64,000 bases of DNA. Source: DASWZN01 sp963841635. Lineage in GTDB: Bacteria; Acidobacteriota; Terriglobia; Bryobacterales; Bryobacteraceae. The position numbers and the translations under genes are program-made. Shown here one piece after another: positions 7,221-15,169 of this stretch. Location: NCBI GenBank assembly GCA_963841635.1, contig CAWJDO010000002.1, forward strand, positions 2,852,001-2,916,000, read 5' to 3'. Every line of letters starts with the position of its first letter. Position 1 is the first letter of the stretch. Under the pieces are notes generated by a model. The model was not told the DNA's origin. It saw only the letters and a list, made by a program, of their open reading frames with translations, and did not search any database.

Positions 7221-10200
7221 GCCACGGAACCGGCGGCGGACGCTTTCAGGCCGCGTACCTCCAAGGCGCCAAAACTGAACTCCGTTTCCGTATATTGATC
7301 CAGGAATGCCGCCACCACTTGAGGGGTCCCCTCCTCTCCACTGGCCTTGCTTGGCGCGACGAAGTACCGGATATTCAGGGATTGGGCAACGCGTCCGTAG
7401 GCTTCGGGAGAGCGAAGGCGCTCCACCTGGTGCCAGTACGGCCAACTGTGCCAGCCGGTTCCATAAGCCGGCGCGTTAAGACCGGCGAAGGTCGCGGTTC
7501 CGAACACGGCGACGGGTTGCCCCGAGTGGGCCTGGTTCAGATAGACGATCACCTTCCTCATCGGCGCGGTGGAGTTGATGTTCTTCTCCGCCTCTCTACG
7601 GTTGAACGGGTTTACGAAGAAGTCGCTATGGGCCCAACCCGACGCCGGGAGGAAGTAAATATTCACGACGAACGCCACCAGCAGCACGGCGATCACCGCG
7701 CGGAACAGCGTGCGGTCGCCGGTGCGCAGCAGGCCGAGCACGACCGCGCCGGCCGCCGCCGCCAGTGCGAACGCCGGATACAGGTAGCGCAAATAGGGGA
7801 ACCCGCTAAATGTAATGAGGAAGGCGATCAGCGCCACCCCGAAGAAGAGCCAGACCAGGTACGGCCGCTTGCGGCCCAGCGCCAGGCACCCCAGGGGGAC
7901 GAGCAGCAGATAGTGGAATCCCGCGGCGCCATCCCGGCTCTCGAGAAACCAGCGCGAGTGGAAAAACAGGTCGTAGAACGTGTACGCATTCAGGTGCATG
8001 GACCAGCGGAAGTCTTTAAGAGACTCCTTGGCGTACCACGGCGACTGGAAAGTGCGGTTCATGAAGGGGAAGACGGGATTCCCGGTCTTCAGCCAGGAAA
8101 AGACGTAAGGGGGAGCGCCGAATAGCAGTACCAGGAAGACGGCAATGGCCGCGATGCGTGCGACGCCCGGCAGGGTCCGCCGGCGTGAGAGCAGTTCCCA
8201 GGCGACGAATCCCGTGGCCGGGAAAAGAAATGCCGTGGTGCCGAGCTTGGTTGCCAGGCCGGCTCCGAAGAGCACTGCCGCCAGGTACAGCCAGCGTGGC
8301 GCGCCCGTGGTGTGAAAACGCTCCACCGCCAGGACTGCGCCAAACACGATCGCGGCCCAGGCGTTCTCGGAGAATAGGGATCCGGTCACCAATTGCGCCA
8401 GCGGGCTCGATGCGAACATCCCCGCCAGCAGCAGAGCCCAGACCGGGGGCAGGTAGCGGCGGGAGACCGTATACACCAGGCCGCTGAGCAGGGCGAGAAA
8501 ACCGAAGTTGAGCAGATGCGCGGCCCACTCGCCGCCCGGCAGAACCACCGCCGTGAAGCACCAGTCGGCCCCCAGCGGCATCATCGCCCAGGTGTAGATG
8601 TGAAAGTCGAACGGCCAATAGTGCTGGAAACCCACCCACAAAGCAACCACCAGGTGCGCTCCCATCGAGTCCGGCCCCGTGTCCGGCTTCGCCATGACCA
8701 GAAAGTGGCAGAGCAGCGGAAAAACCGCCAGCGCCAGTGCCGCGTAGGCCAGGCGGCCCGGGAGCACCACCGGACGGAACAGGCGGGCGCAGTCGGTCAG
8801 GCAGGAGCGGGTCAGCCGGGGACGTATCGCCAGCGGAACGCAAAAGGCGGCCAGGTAGGTGGCGGCGTAGTTCACGGGGAAATGTACGGCGATCCAGATG
8901 ATGCCCATCCAGACGGCCACGCCCAGCAGCAGCTCGAGCAGTCGCGAGACCGCATCCGGAGCCTCATCGCGCCGCAGCAGGAGCGCGCCCGTGACCGCGC
9001 ACGAGAACAGGTAGAACAGGACCGTGAGCACGGTCATGGGCCCGAAGGCAACGCCAAAGGCCGCCAGCGACACCACCAGCGTGACGGGCGCGAACCAGGC
9101 GGGCGCGAAAATGATGAAAGCCGCCGCCCACACCGTGTACCACGCGGCCAGCAGTTCGAGACGGCGCAGACCGGCCGGAAACCACAGTTCCTGCTTCAGC
9201 ATGTTGCAGGTGACCATGCCCCACACCGAGCTGAGAACGGCGCCGAGGAAGACCAGCCAGGCGGCCGCTCGAAAAAGCAGCGAGACAGGGTTGGGCGAAA
9301 CCGCCGGGCCCGCAATCTTGCCGCCCGCCGGACGGCTCGCAACCTTGTCGCCCGCCGCGCCACTCCCGGTCGAATCGGCCTCAGCGGAGCGGCTGAAGAC
9401 GAACTCGCGCTGGAGCAGGAAGCTCACAATGAACAGCAGCCCTTCGGTGAGAGGCTTCGCGATCGCCACGCCCAGCCATCCCTGATCGACCAGGCCGCGG
9501 ATCATCATGTACGAGACCAATCCGTGGGCCAGCGCCAGCAACAGGAACTTCGGGAATTGAACGCGCGCGCGTCCGTGGGAAAGGAAGACCACTCGCCGGG
9601 CGGCCGTATATTGAAAAATGATCGCGAGCGAGCGCGCGGCGATCTGCGAGACCAGGATGTTATGGGCCTGGCTGTACGTCAGGAAGAACACCAGGTTGTC
9701 GAGGAGCGCCGTCAGGATCGAAACCGTCGAGAAACGGAGCAGCACGGCGTAGGTGCGCAGGGAATCGAGCAGCGGATTGAAGTGCGACGACTTATTCCCC
9801 GGCTCGTAGATGGTCCGGATGGTTTGCTCGAAGATCGGCCAGCCATGGTGCTTCGCCATCATGAGCATGTCGAGCTCAAAGTCATAGCCGCGGGAATCGA
9901 CTCGCAGCAGTTCGGCCATCATGGCCCGCGGAATCCCGCGCAGACCGGTCTGCGTGTCTTTGAGGCCCTGGCCCACCAGCACCCGAAAAACCTTCCGCGT
10001 GATCGAGTTCCCGAACCGGCTTCGGAGAGGCACCGCTCCGTCGAACTGGCGCGCCCCCAGCACCAGCCGGTCCGGCTTGTCCGCCAGCGTGCGTGCCAGG
10101 GCCAGGATGTCTTCGGGATGGTGCTGGCCGTCCGCGTCCGCCGTGACCACGCCCACGCACTCCGGCAGCTCGCACAGCGCGTAGTTCATGCCGGTCTTCA

Positions 10201-10408
10201 GCGCCGCGCCTTTGCCCAGGTTCACCGCGTGCCGCAGCAGGCGCACTTTACGGAACTGGCGCGCCCGTTCGAATACCGGTGCGAAGTCGGGCCCGCTGCC
10301 GTCGTCCACCACGATGATGGCCTCGGCGTCCGAAGCGGCGAGAGAATCGATCACGTCGAGGAGTGGCTCGCCCGGGCGATAGGCAGGGATCAGGATGGCA
10401 ACGCGCAT
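7211..10408 (-). CDS. Fused GT2 glycosyltransferase, GtrA flippase and membrane glycosyltransferase
   Basis: 1065 residues. Residues 1-215 are a GT2/DPM1-like domain: ILIPAYRPGE, IIVVDDGSG, ADADGQHHPED (DxD-type metal site), TGLRGIPR. Residues about 225-345 are a four-helix GtrA domain (LLRFSTVSILTALLDNLVFFL, FQYTAARRVVF, QREFVFSRS). After a Gly/Ala linker, residues about 380-960 form 12 or so membrane segments, resembling PMT_2-type transferases with a lumenal loop. Such enzymes charge undecaprenyl or dolichyl phosphate with a sugar, flip it and transfer it outside. The fusion puts all three steps in one protein. A TATAGT box at 10427-10422 lies 13 bases before the ATG, so the mRNA leader must be very short. 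Confidence 0.78.
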   Translation of the reverse strand: MRVAILIPAYRPGEPLLDVIDSLAASDAEAIIVVDDGSGPDFAPVFERARQFRKVRLLRHAVNLGKGAALKTGMNYALCELPECVGVVTADADGQHHPEDILALARTLADKPDRLVLGARQFDGAVPLRSRFGNSITRKVFRVLVGQGLKDTQTGLRGIPRAMMAELLRVDSRGYDFELDMLMMAKHHGWPIFEQTIRTIYEPGNKSSHFNPLLDSLRTYAVLLRFSTVSILTALLDNLVFFLTYSQAHNILVSQIAARSLAIIFQYTAARRVVFLSHGRARVQFPKFLLLALAHGLVSYMMIRGLVDQGWLGVAIAKPLTEGLLFIVSFLLQREFVFSRSAEADSTGSGAAGDKVASRPAGGKIAGPAVSPNPVSLLFRAAAWLVFLGAVLSSVWGMVTCNMLKQELWFPAGLRRLELLAAWYTVWAAAFIIFAPAWFAPVTLVVSLAAFGVAFGPMTVLTVLFYLFSCAVTGALLLRRDEAPDAVSRLLELLLGVAVWMGIIWIAVHFPVNYAATYLAAFCVPLAIRPRLTRSCLTDCARLFRPVVLPGRLAYAALALAVFPLLCHFLVMAKPDTGPDSMGAHLVVALWVGFQHYWPFDFHIYTWAMMPLGADWCFTAVVLPGGEWAAHLLNFGFLALLSGLVYTVSRRYLPPVWALLLAGMFASSPLAQLVTGSLFSENAWAAIVFGAVLAVERFHTTGAPRWLYLAAVLFGAGLATKLGTTAFLFPATGFVAWELLSRRRTLPGVARIAAIAVFLVLLFGAPPYVFSWLKTGNPVFPFMNRTFQSPWYAKESLKDFRWSMHLNAYTFYDLFFHSRWFLESRDGAAGFHYLLLVPLGCLALGRKRPYLVWLFFGVALIAFLITFSGFPYLRYLYPAFALAAAAGAVVLGLLRTGDRTLFRAVIAVLLVAFVVNIYFLPASGWAHSDFFVNPFNRREAEKNINSTAPMRKVIVYLNQAHSGQPVAVFGTATFAGLNAPAYGTGWHSWPYWHQVERLRSPEAYGRVAQSLNIRYFVAPSKASGEEGTPQVVAAFLDQYTETEFSFGALEVRGLKASAAGSVAQN

Positions 10409-10421
10409 GATTAGTCTATCT

Positions 10422-10427
10422 ACTATA
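10422..10427 (-). promoter_or_regulatory. -10 box (TATAGT) of the GT2-GtrA fusion, near-leaderless
   Basis: On the minus strand TATAGT ends 13 bases before the ATG at 10408, so transcription would begin about 6 bases upstream of the start codon. No ribosome-binding site fits in that space. Confidence 0.4.
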
Positions 10428-10441
10428 AGTCACGGGATCGT

Positions 10442-12133
10442 TCAGCGCGGAAGCGCGGCCGTGCATTCCCCGTCGTGCAGTTCCTCGAAGACGTCGTGGT
10501 TGTGGATCAGCAGCTCGTCAACGCACAGGCCCTGAGATGTAGCGACCTGGGCGATCGATTGGCGGTTGACTTTGAGCGCGTCTCTCTCCCACGGTTCCTC
10601 GTCATGATCCAGCCGGAACACGGTGATGGCGTGCAACGGTCTCGAACGCAGGCACTCCGCCACGCTGTGGTCAAAGGCAGGGTCGAGGCAGTTCGCAATC
10701 CAGCGTCCCTTGTCGCGGAACACCAGCATTTGCCGGGTGCCGCGGCTTACGCGATAGATATCGACGCCTGGAACGGTGGTCATGCGTCCCAGAAACTTCC
10801 ACTTCCAATCGTCGTGATGCAGGAAGAATGCGATGACGTTGTATTGATCGAGGTAAACGGCTTCCGGGGCGGGGAACTGCCGGTCGAACCTGCGCATCCG
10901 AGCGGTCATGAGCTTTTCCGCGACTTTAGGGTAGGCCTTGAAATTCGAGTAGCCCACCGCGGCAATGGCGAGCGCCAGCACGCCCGCCAGCGCATAGGCG
11001 GCGCCCCGAGGGATCGCCGTGGCAAGGCGGTCCGGAAGAAAGAAAGCGCACAGAATCAGGAGAGGGAAGAGGACGAACTGCTGCCGCAGGAAGCCGCCGA
11101 AAGGATACAGCCGGAGCACGGAAGCCACCATCAGTTGAGCCAGGACCGCAACGGTGATCAGCACCGTCACCCCGGCCGCCAGGTTCTTCGGCTCCCCGAC
11201 GCGCCGAACCACCCACAACGTGCCGCAGACCGCCAGCAGCAGGCCGCCTGCGATGGCCAGAAAGGCGGACCGGGAAGGGGCCGGCCAGGGCGAGAACAGG
11301 TCGAAGGTGCGCTGGAGGGTCCGTAGGAGAAACTGGCCTCGCGATTCCTCGCCCTTGGGGTCGTAGTAAAACGGCAGCAGATGCGCCTGTACCACCACCT
11401 GCTTACTGAACTGCACGAAGTACAGCCATACCATGGCCGCGCCAGCCGGGGCGAAGGTGGCGGCCTCACGGGCCCATGCCTTCAACAGAGGTTCCCGCCG
11501 GCGGAAGACGGTGAGCAGCATGCTGATGCCGAACACCGCGGCCAGGAAGAAAACCGCATAGTACTCCGTCAGACAGGCCAGCGCCGCGCTGACCGCGAAA
11601 TAGACTCGCGGCCGCACCGAGGCGGACGGTTCCTCGGTGCCGATGGTATCCAGGAAGAAAGTGTACGCAATCAGCAGCAAACAGCTGCACAGCATGTAGG
11701 CGCGGACTTCGCAGGCCACTATGATTGCCGGCAGCGCCAGGGCGTACGCCAGGGCCACCAGCGGCGGCGTCAGAGTCGAACGCATCGCCTTGGAAGCGAT
11801 CCGGCCTAGCACCACCACACTGCCCAGCCCGGCGACAAGCGGGATGGCGCGGTAGGCCAAATGCGAGGTGCCCAGCCAAAGCGTCCACCGGAGCAGAAGG
11901 TAATACAGAGGCGGATGCGCCAGGTTCCGGCAGTCCCAGACGAAATTCCGCCAGCGATCCTGCTGCGCCGCGAAGATGTGCCAGTAGCCATCGTACTCGA
12001 CGAATTGGGTTGCGCCTAGGTAGAGCCGCGGAATGGCGGCAAGTACCAGGATTCCGAGAAGGATAAAGTCCAGCCGGTCGAAGGGGCGGCTGGTGGAGGA
12101 GGAGGAGTTGGAACCTGCCGGCGGTGCCTGCAT
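10442..12133 (-). CDS. Integral membrane glycosyltransferase (GT39/ArnT-like)
   Basis: 563 residues with about 10-12 predicted membrane segments. The first periplasmic loop has the acidic motif EYDGYWHIFAAQQDR that in the PMT/ArnT superfamily binds the lipid-linked donor, followed by NLAHPPLYYLLLRW, also typical of PMT_2 proteins. The last 120 residues are a soluble extracytoplasmic domain (VYLDQYNVIAFFLHH, GVDIYRVSRG). It would transfer a sugar from a polyprenyl phosphate to an acceptor outside the membrane. It follows the GT2-GtrA fusion in the same orientation, so the two may act as donor synthesis and transfer steps. The start is near-leaderless (TATCAT nine bases before the ATG). Confidence 0.72.
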   Translation of the reverse strand: MQAPPAGSNSSSSTSRPFDRLDFILLGILVLAAIPRLYLGATQFVEYDGYWHIFAAQQDRWRNFVWDCRNLAHPPLYYLLLRWTLWLGTSHLAYRAIPLVAGLGSVVVLGRIASKAMRSTLTPPLVALAYALALPAIIVACEVRAYMLCSCLLLIAYTFFLDTIGTEEPSASVRPRVYFAVSAALACLTEYYAVFFLAAVFGISMLLTVFRRREPLLKAWAREAATFAPAGAAMVWLYFVQFSKQVVVQAHLLPFYYDPKGEESRGQFLLRTLQRTFDLFSPWPAPSRSAFLAIAGGLLLAVCGTLWVVRRVGEPKNLAAGVTVLITVAVLAQLMVASVLRLYPFGGFLRQQFVLFPLLILCAFFLPDRLATAIPRGAAYALAGVLALAIAAVGYSNFKAYPKVAEKLMTARMRRFDRQFPAPEAVYLDQYNVIAFFLHHDDWKWKFLGRMTTVPGVDIYRVSRGTRQMLVFRDKGRWIANCLDPAFDHSVAECLRSRPLHAITVFRLDHDEEPWERDALKVNRQSIAQVATSQGLCVDELLIHNHDVFEELHDGECTAALPR

Positions 12134-12142
12134 AACTCATCT

Positions 12143-12148
12143 ATGATA
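12143..12148 (-). promoter_or_regulatory. -10-like box (TATCAT) nine bases before the GT39-like gene
   Basis: On the minus strand TATCAT is separated by nine bases from the ATG at 12133, again implying a leaderless or near-leaderless transcript. Confidence 0.3.
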
Positions 12149-12189
12149 GCCTCCCGTTGAATGGCTCGGAAGGCGCGAGGCCGGTGTTG

Positions 12190-12195
12190 TATAAT
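12190..12195 (+). promoter_or_regulatory. Consensus -10 box TATAAT upstream of the lipoprotein gene
   Basis: TATAAT at 12190-12195 lies 66 bases before the ATG at 12262. No good -35 hexamer is found at 16-18 bases, although TTGAAT occurs 27 bases upstream. Confidence 0.4.
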
Positions 12196-12261
12196 TGACT
12201 GGTTTGAGCGCCGCTACGTAATGTGTTGACGGTTCTCCGGGTTCCTCCCACAGGTGACAAC

Positions 12262-12795
12262 ATGCGTAAACTGACTGAACGCTGGATCGTGGTGGCCGCA
12301 ACCGCCGCTCTGCTCGCCGCCAGCTGGGGATGTAAGAAGGATGCGTCGCAGGGGGATGAGTCTGTTCCCCTGTTGAGCGCGATTGCCGTGGGACAGCCGC
12401 GGGCCGAAAGGCAGCTGCTGGACGGCTTCTGGGCCGTCGAGAACAATTCCTGGCGATGGGCCAAGCACAACTTCTCCGTGCGGCTGATGCCGCCTGCGGG
12501 AGCTGCGGAAAAAGGTGCGACCCTGGACTTCCGCCTTACCGTGCCGGACTCGGTGATCGAGCATAGGAAATCGGTGACCCTCTCGGCTTCGGTGGGGAAC
12601 GTACCGCTTGCGCCGGAGACATACACGGCCTCGGGCGACTACTCGTACAAGGCCCCGGTTCCAGCATCCGCATTCAAGGCGGGCGAGCCCGTCAAGATCG
12701 TTTTCACCGTGGACAAGTTCCTGGCGCCCGGCGAAGTGGACGCCCGGGAACTGGCGCTGGTGACACACAGCTTTGCGCTGCTAGCCAACAAGTAG
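12262..12795 (+). CDS. Lipoprotein of unknown function
   Basis: 177 residues from the ATG at 12262. A basic N-terminus (MRKLTERW), a hydrophobic core and the lipobox ASWGC give a type II signal peptide. The mature part is a beta-rich domain with LDGFWAVENNSWRWAKHNFSVRL, a motif I associate with small domains beside bacterial membrane glycosyltransferases (FW/YxxE...WRW). This fits its position directly upstream of, and divergent from, the GT39-like gene. No catalytic residues are evident. Its role may be binding or presenting a glycan in the envelope. Confidence 0.6.
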   Translation: MRKLTERWIVVAATAALLAASWGCKKDASQGDESVPLLSAIAVGQPRAERQLLDGFWAVENNSWRWAKHNFSVRLMPPAGAAEKGATLDFRLTVPDSVIEHRKSVTLSASVGNVPLAPETYTASGDYSYKAPVPASAFKAGEPVKIVFTVDKFLAPGEVDARELALVTHSFALLANK

Positions 12796-13408
12796 GTAGC
12801 TCCCCTGGAATCCGTCCTGCGGTTGATGCCGCCGGCCGGCCGGCCGTCGGTCCTGCCCCCCGTTCGGGCGAGATCTTCGTGCGAGAATCCCGGCGATGGG
12901 CAGATACTACATATCCAGCGCTTTGGGAGGCGCTTCGCCCGTTATCGATCGACCGGGCTCATGCTGGCCGTGAATCCGCCGATATGAAGGTCTGTGTTTG
13001 AGAGCAGCCCCCTAAGACGATAAGGTTGCGGGTGGGGCCGGTTGTGGCGTAGACTAGGTCGCTCTGAAAAAGTTGGGTTCTTCGGAACTTTTGCGGAGGA
13101 ACTGCGTCCAATAGAGGCTTGCGGCTATGAGCCGCATAGAAAATATTCTGGAACCGAAATTGCTCGGCTTGAATCTGTGATTGGTATGAGAGACAGGGCT
13201 GGGGCGAGCAGGGTCGGGACCTGGGACCGGACTATGGCCTGGACCTTAGTTCGTGGCGCGCAGGTTTCCTGGAACTTTTTGGCTAAGATAGCGTCTATGA
13301 CCGGTAGCCGTGATTTTGTGCTGGACAACGGCGACGGTTTGATTAATACTGTCTAATGACGCAGGCACTATTAAACATGCTTAATGTAAGCGAGGAGGGG
13401 GAGAGGCG
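12796..13408. other. 613-base gap with no convincing gene
   Basis: The left part is GC-rich with a CCGGCCGGCCGGCC run near 12834. The right part (about 13080-13400) is noticeably richer in A and T than its surroundings and holds a 104-codon open frame (13042-13356) with no recognisable motif, no ribosome-binding site and atypical composition. Promoter elements for the DksA-type gene probably lie in its last 80 bases (taatac, tattaa), but none can be singled out. Confidence 0.5.
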
Positions 13409-13792
13409 ATGACCAAGACTGAGTTGAGCAAGTTCAAACAGATCCTGGAGGCAAAGCGGGCCGAACTGGCCGACGTCTTGAAGCGGCGGGATGAGATTGC
13501 CATCGAGAAGAGCCCGGATGCGATCGACGAAGTGACTCGTGCGGCCGAGCGCGAGCTGGCAATCCGCAACCTGGACCGGGAGTCCAACCTGCTGCGAAAT
13601 GTGCGGGCTGCCCTGAGGCGCATCGACGAGGGCTCTTTCGGGGTTTGCGCGCACTGTGAAGAAGATATCAGCCCGAAGCGGCTGGCGGCGGTACCATGGG
13701 CACCATTCTGCATACGGTGCCAGGAAGCTGCCGACCGCCACGAGCAGGACGCCACGGCAACCCTCGAAGGGTTGCTGATGAACGCGGCCTAA
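13409..13792 (+). CDS. DksA/TraR family C4 zinc-finger protein
   Basis: 127 residues behind a strong ribosome-binding site (GAGGAGGGGGAG). Residues 1-70 form the coiled-coil hairpin of this family (KFKQILEAKRAEL, ERELAIRNLDRE); the zinc finger follows as CAHC...CIRC with SFGVC before it, the usual TraR_DksA signature. Such proteins bind the RNA polymerase secondary channel and tune transcription with ppGpp. The DxxDxA acidic tip of true DksA is not clear here (IEKSPDAIDE), so it may be a DksA-like paralogue rather than the main DksA. It stands alone and is followed by a hairpin terminator. Confidence 0.85.
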   Translation: MTKTELSKFKQILEAKRAELADVLKRRDEIAIEKSPDAIDEVTRAAERELAIRNLDRESNLLRNVRAALRRIDEGSFGVCAHCEEDISPKRLAAVPWAPFCIRCQEAADRHEQDATATLEGLLMNAA

Positions 13793-13813
13793 ACCGCACC
13801 GCACCGGCTGTCA

Positions 13814-13849
13814 GAGGGCGCGGGCTCACGCTCGCGCCCTCCGTGTTTT
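13814..13849. terminator. Rho-independent terminator after the DksA-like gene
   Basis: GAGGGCGCG (13814-13822) pairs with CGCGCCCTC (13833-13841) around a 10-base loop and is followed by cgtgtttt. The convergent pgeF gene ends at 13849, so the hairpin separates the two. Confidence 0.75.
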
Positions 13850-14493
13850 CAGGCGCGGATCGCCACGGCGGCCACCATGCGTCCGGTCTTCACGTGGTCG
13901 CGCCGCCAGGAGTGAAACTCGCCGGGCAGGCAGGAAGTGCATGGCGCATTCGCGAAGATTCGCGAGGCGTCGAGCCCGGCGTCAATGAGCTGACGGCGGT
14001 TGATCCCGGCGAGATCCAGCTTGGCACGGCCCGTCAGACCGAACTGGCTGGCCACCTCGGGGCCCACCTCGTAGCAGCTCGCGCAGATGCCCGGGCCAAT
14101 GGCGGCCAGCAGGTCCTGCGGGCGGCTGCCGAACCGTTCTCCCAGAGACCGAACCGCCACGGCTGCAATCGCTTGGGCGGTGCCGCGCCATCCGGCATGC
14201 ACTGCGGCTACCGCGCGCCGGCTTTCGTCCACCAGCAGCACGGGGATGCAGTCGGCGGTGCGGATGGTCATGTAGCTGCCAGGGCTGGTGGTAACCAGGC
14301 AATCCCCCTCGCCCAGGCAGCCGGCAACCCCGTCCGCCGCCCAAACGCAGCGGGCCGAGTGCACCTGCCTGACCCAGACCGGCGGCCCGGGCGTCCAGGA
14401 GCCTGCCAGACGGGTGCCAAAACCGTGGTCCAGCCACGAGAGCCGCTCCAACTCCTCAACGCGGTAAACCTGGGACTGGTCTTTGTAGAACAT
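13849..14493 (-). CDS. pgeF: Purine nucleoside phosphorylase / multicopper polyphenol oxidase family (YfiH/PgeF)
   Basis: 214 residues. All family motifs are present: VRQVHS, GDCLVT, TADCIPVLL, VHAGWRGT, GPGICASCYEVG and a FHSWRRD close to the C-terminus. The His and Cys residues of TADC, HAGWRG and CYEV form the zinc site. E. coli YfiH (PgeF) is linked to peptidoglycan-precursor editing, and homologues act on purine nucleosides. The protein is slightly shorter at the N-terminus than YfiH (243 residues), but the catalytic part is complete. It lies 16 bases after nuoB on the same strand and is probably co-transcribed. Confidence 0.85.
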   Translation of the reverse strand: MFYKDQSQVYRVEELERLSWLDHGFGTRLAGSWTPGPPVWVRQVHSARCVWAADGVAGCLGEGDCLVTTSPGSYMTIRTADCIPVLLVDESRRAVAAVHAGWRGTAQAIAAVAVRSLGERFGSRPQDLLAAIGPGICASCYEVGPEVASQFGLTGRAKLDLAGINRRQLIDAGLDASRIFANAPCTSCLPGEFHSWRRDHVKTGRMVAAVAIRA

Positions 14494-14509
14494 CGGGCGG
14501 GAACGGTTC

Positions 14510-15073
14510 CTACGCGCTCTTCATCTGCGCGATCATGACCTGCTTCTTGAAGTCCTCGAGCATCGATTCATCCAGGCGCACCTCGGTGGGCCGCCGGGTA
14601 ATCGTGGTCATCCCATTGATCTTGTCCTGGAGCTTGAGAAGCCCGTAGAACAGGTTCTCGGGGCGCGGCGGGCAGCCGGTGACGTAGACGTCCACGGGAA
14701 TGATCTTGTCCACTCCCTGCAGGACGGAGTAGGTGTTGAACGGTCCGCCGACGCTCGAGCAGGCGCCCATCGAAATCACCCATTTGGGATCGGCCATCTG
14801 GTCGTACAGGCGCTTGATGACGGGTCCCATCTTCAGAGTGACCGTGCCGGCCACAATCATCAGGTCCGATTGCCGGGGGCTGGGCCGGAAAACCTCGGCT
14901 CCGAAACGGGCGATGTCGAATCGGGGGGCGCCGCTGGCGGCAATCATCTCTATAGCGCAGCAGGCCAACCCGAAGGTGAGCGGCCAAAGCGAAGACTCCC
15001 GGGCCCAGTTGAAGACGTAATCCACGGACGTGACCAGGACGTTCTTCTCAAACTGGTTCTCCAGGAAGGGCAT
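14510..15073 (-). CDS. nuoB: NADH-quinone oxidoreductase subunit B
   Basis: 187 residues from the ATG at 15073. NuoB carries the terminal 4Fe-4S cluster N2, whose ligands are visible: FGLACCAIEM (two Cys), GACSSVGG and VTGCPPRPE. The RPSPRQSDLMIVAGTVTLKM core is nearly invariant in the family. In-frame residues GVFEHA upstream look homologous to extended NuoB N-termini but lack a canonical start codon. Unusually, no other nuo gene adjoins it: downstream is pgeF, upstream a divergent TPR gene. It is either a stand-alone essential subunit or a second copy; the sequence alone cannot say which. Confidence 0.92.
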   Translation of the reverse strand: MPFLENQFEKNVLVTSVDYVFNWARESSLWPLTFGLACCAIEMIAASGAPRFDIARFGAEVFRPSPRQSDLMIVAGTVTLKMGPVIKRLYDQMADPKWVISMGACSSVGGPFNTYSVLQGVDKIIPVDVYVTGCPPRPENLFYGLLKLQDKINGMTTITRRPTEVRLDESMLEDFKKQVMIAQMKSA

Positions 15074-15094
15074 GGCGTGCTCGAAGACCCCTAT

Positions 15095-15129
15095 TGTAGC
15101 AGGCTCAATAGAATGTAGCAGGCTCAATA
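15095..15129. repeat. Short tandem repeat between nuoB and the TPR gene
   Basis: tgtagcaggctcaata occurs at 15095-15110 and again at 15114-15129, in the shared divergent promoter region of nuoB and the TPR gene. It may be a recent slip duplication or a pair of regulator half-sites. Confidence 0.6.
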
Positions 15130-15169
15130 CAACGCGCGAGAATCTCCCGGCCCGGCCCACTACCTTGTC

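Noticed and set aside
8393..10414. 673-codon plus-strand frame opposite the GT2-GtrA gene
   Set aside because: Its composition is that of a GC-rich antisense frame (Arg, Gln, Glu, His-rich, no hydrophobic core), whereas the minus-strand reading has clear GT2 and GtrA motifs.
12896..12970. 25-codon frame MGRYYISSALGGASPVIDRP as a small peptide gene
   Set aside because: No ribosome-binding site, no homology that I recognise and nothing in its surroundings to support it.
13042..13356. 104-codon frame before the DksA-like gene
   Set aside because: No ribosome-binding site, motif or normal composition. It is probably chance or decayed sequence.
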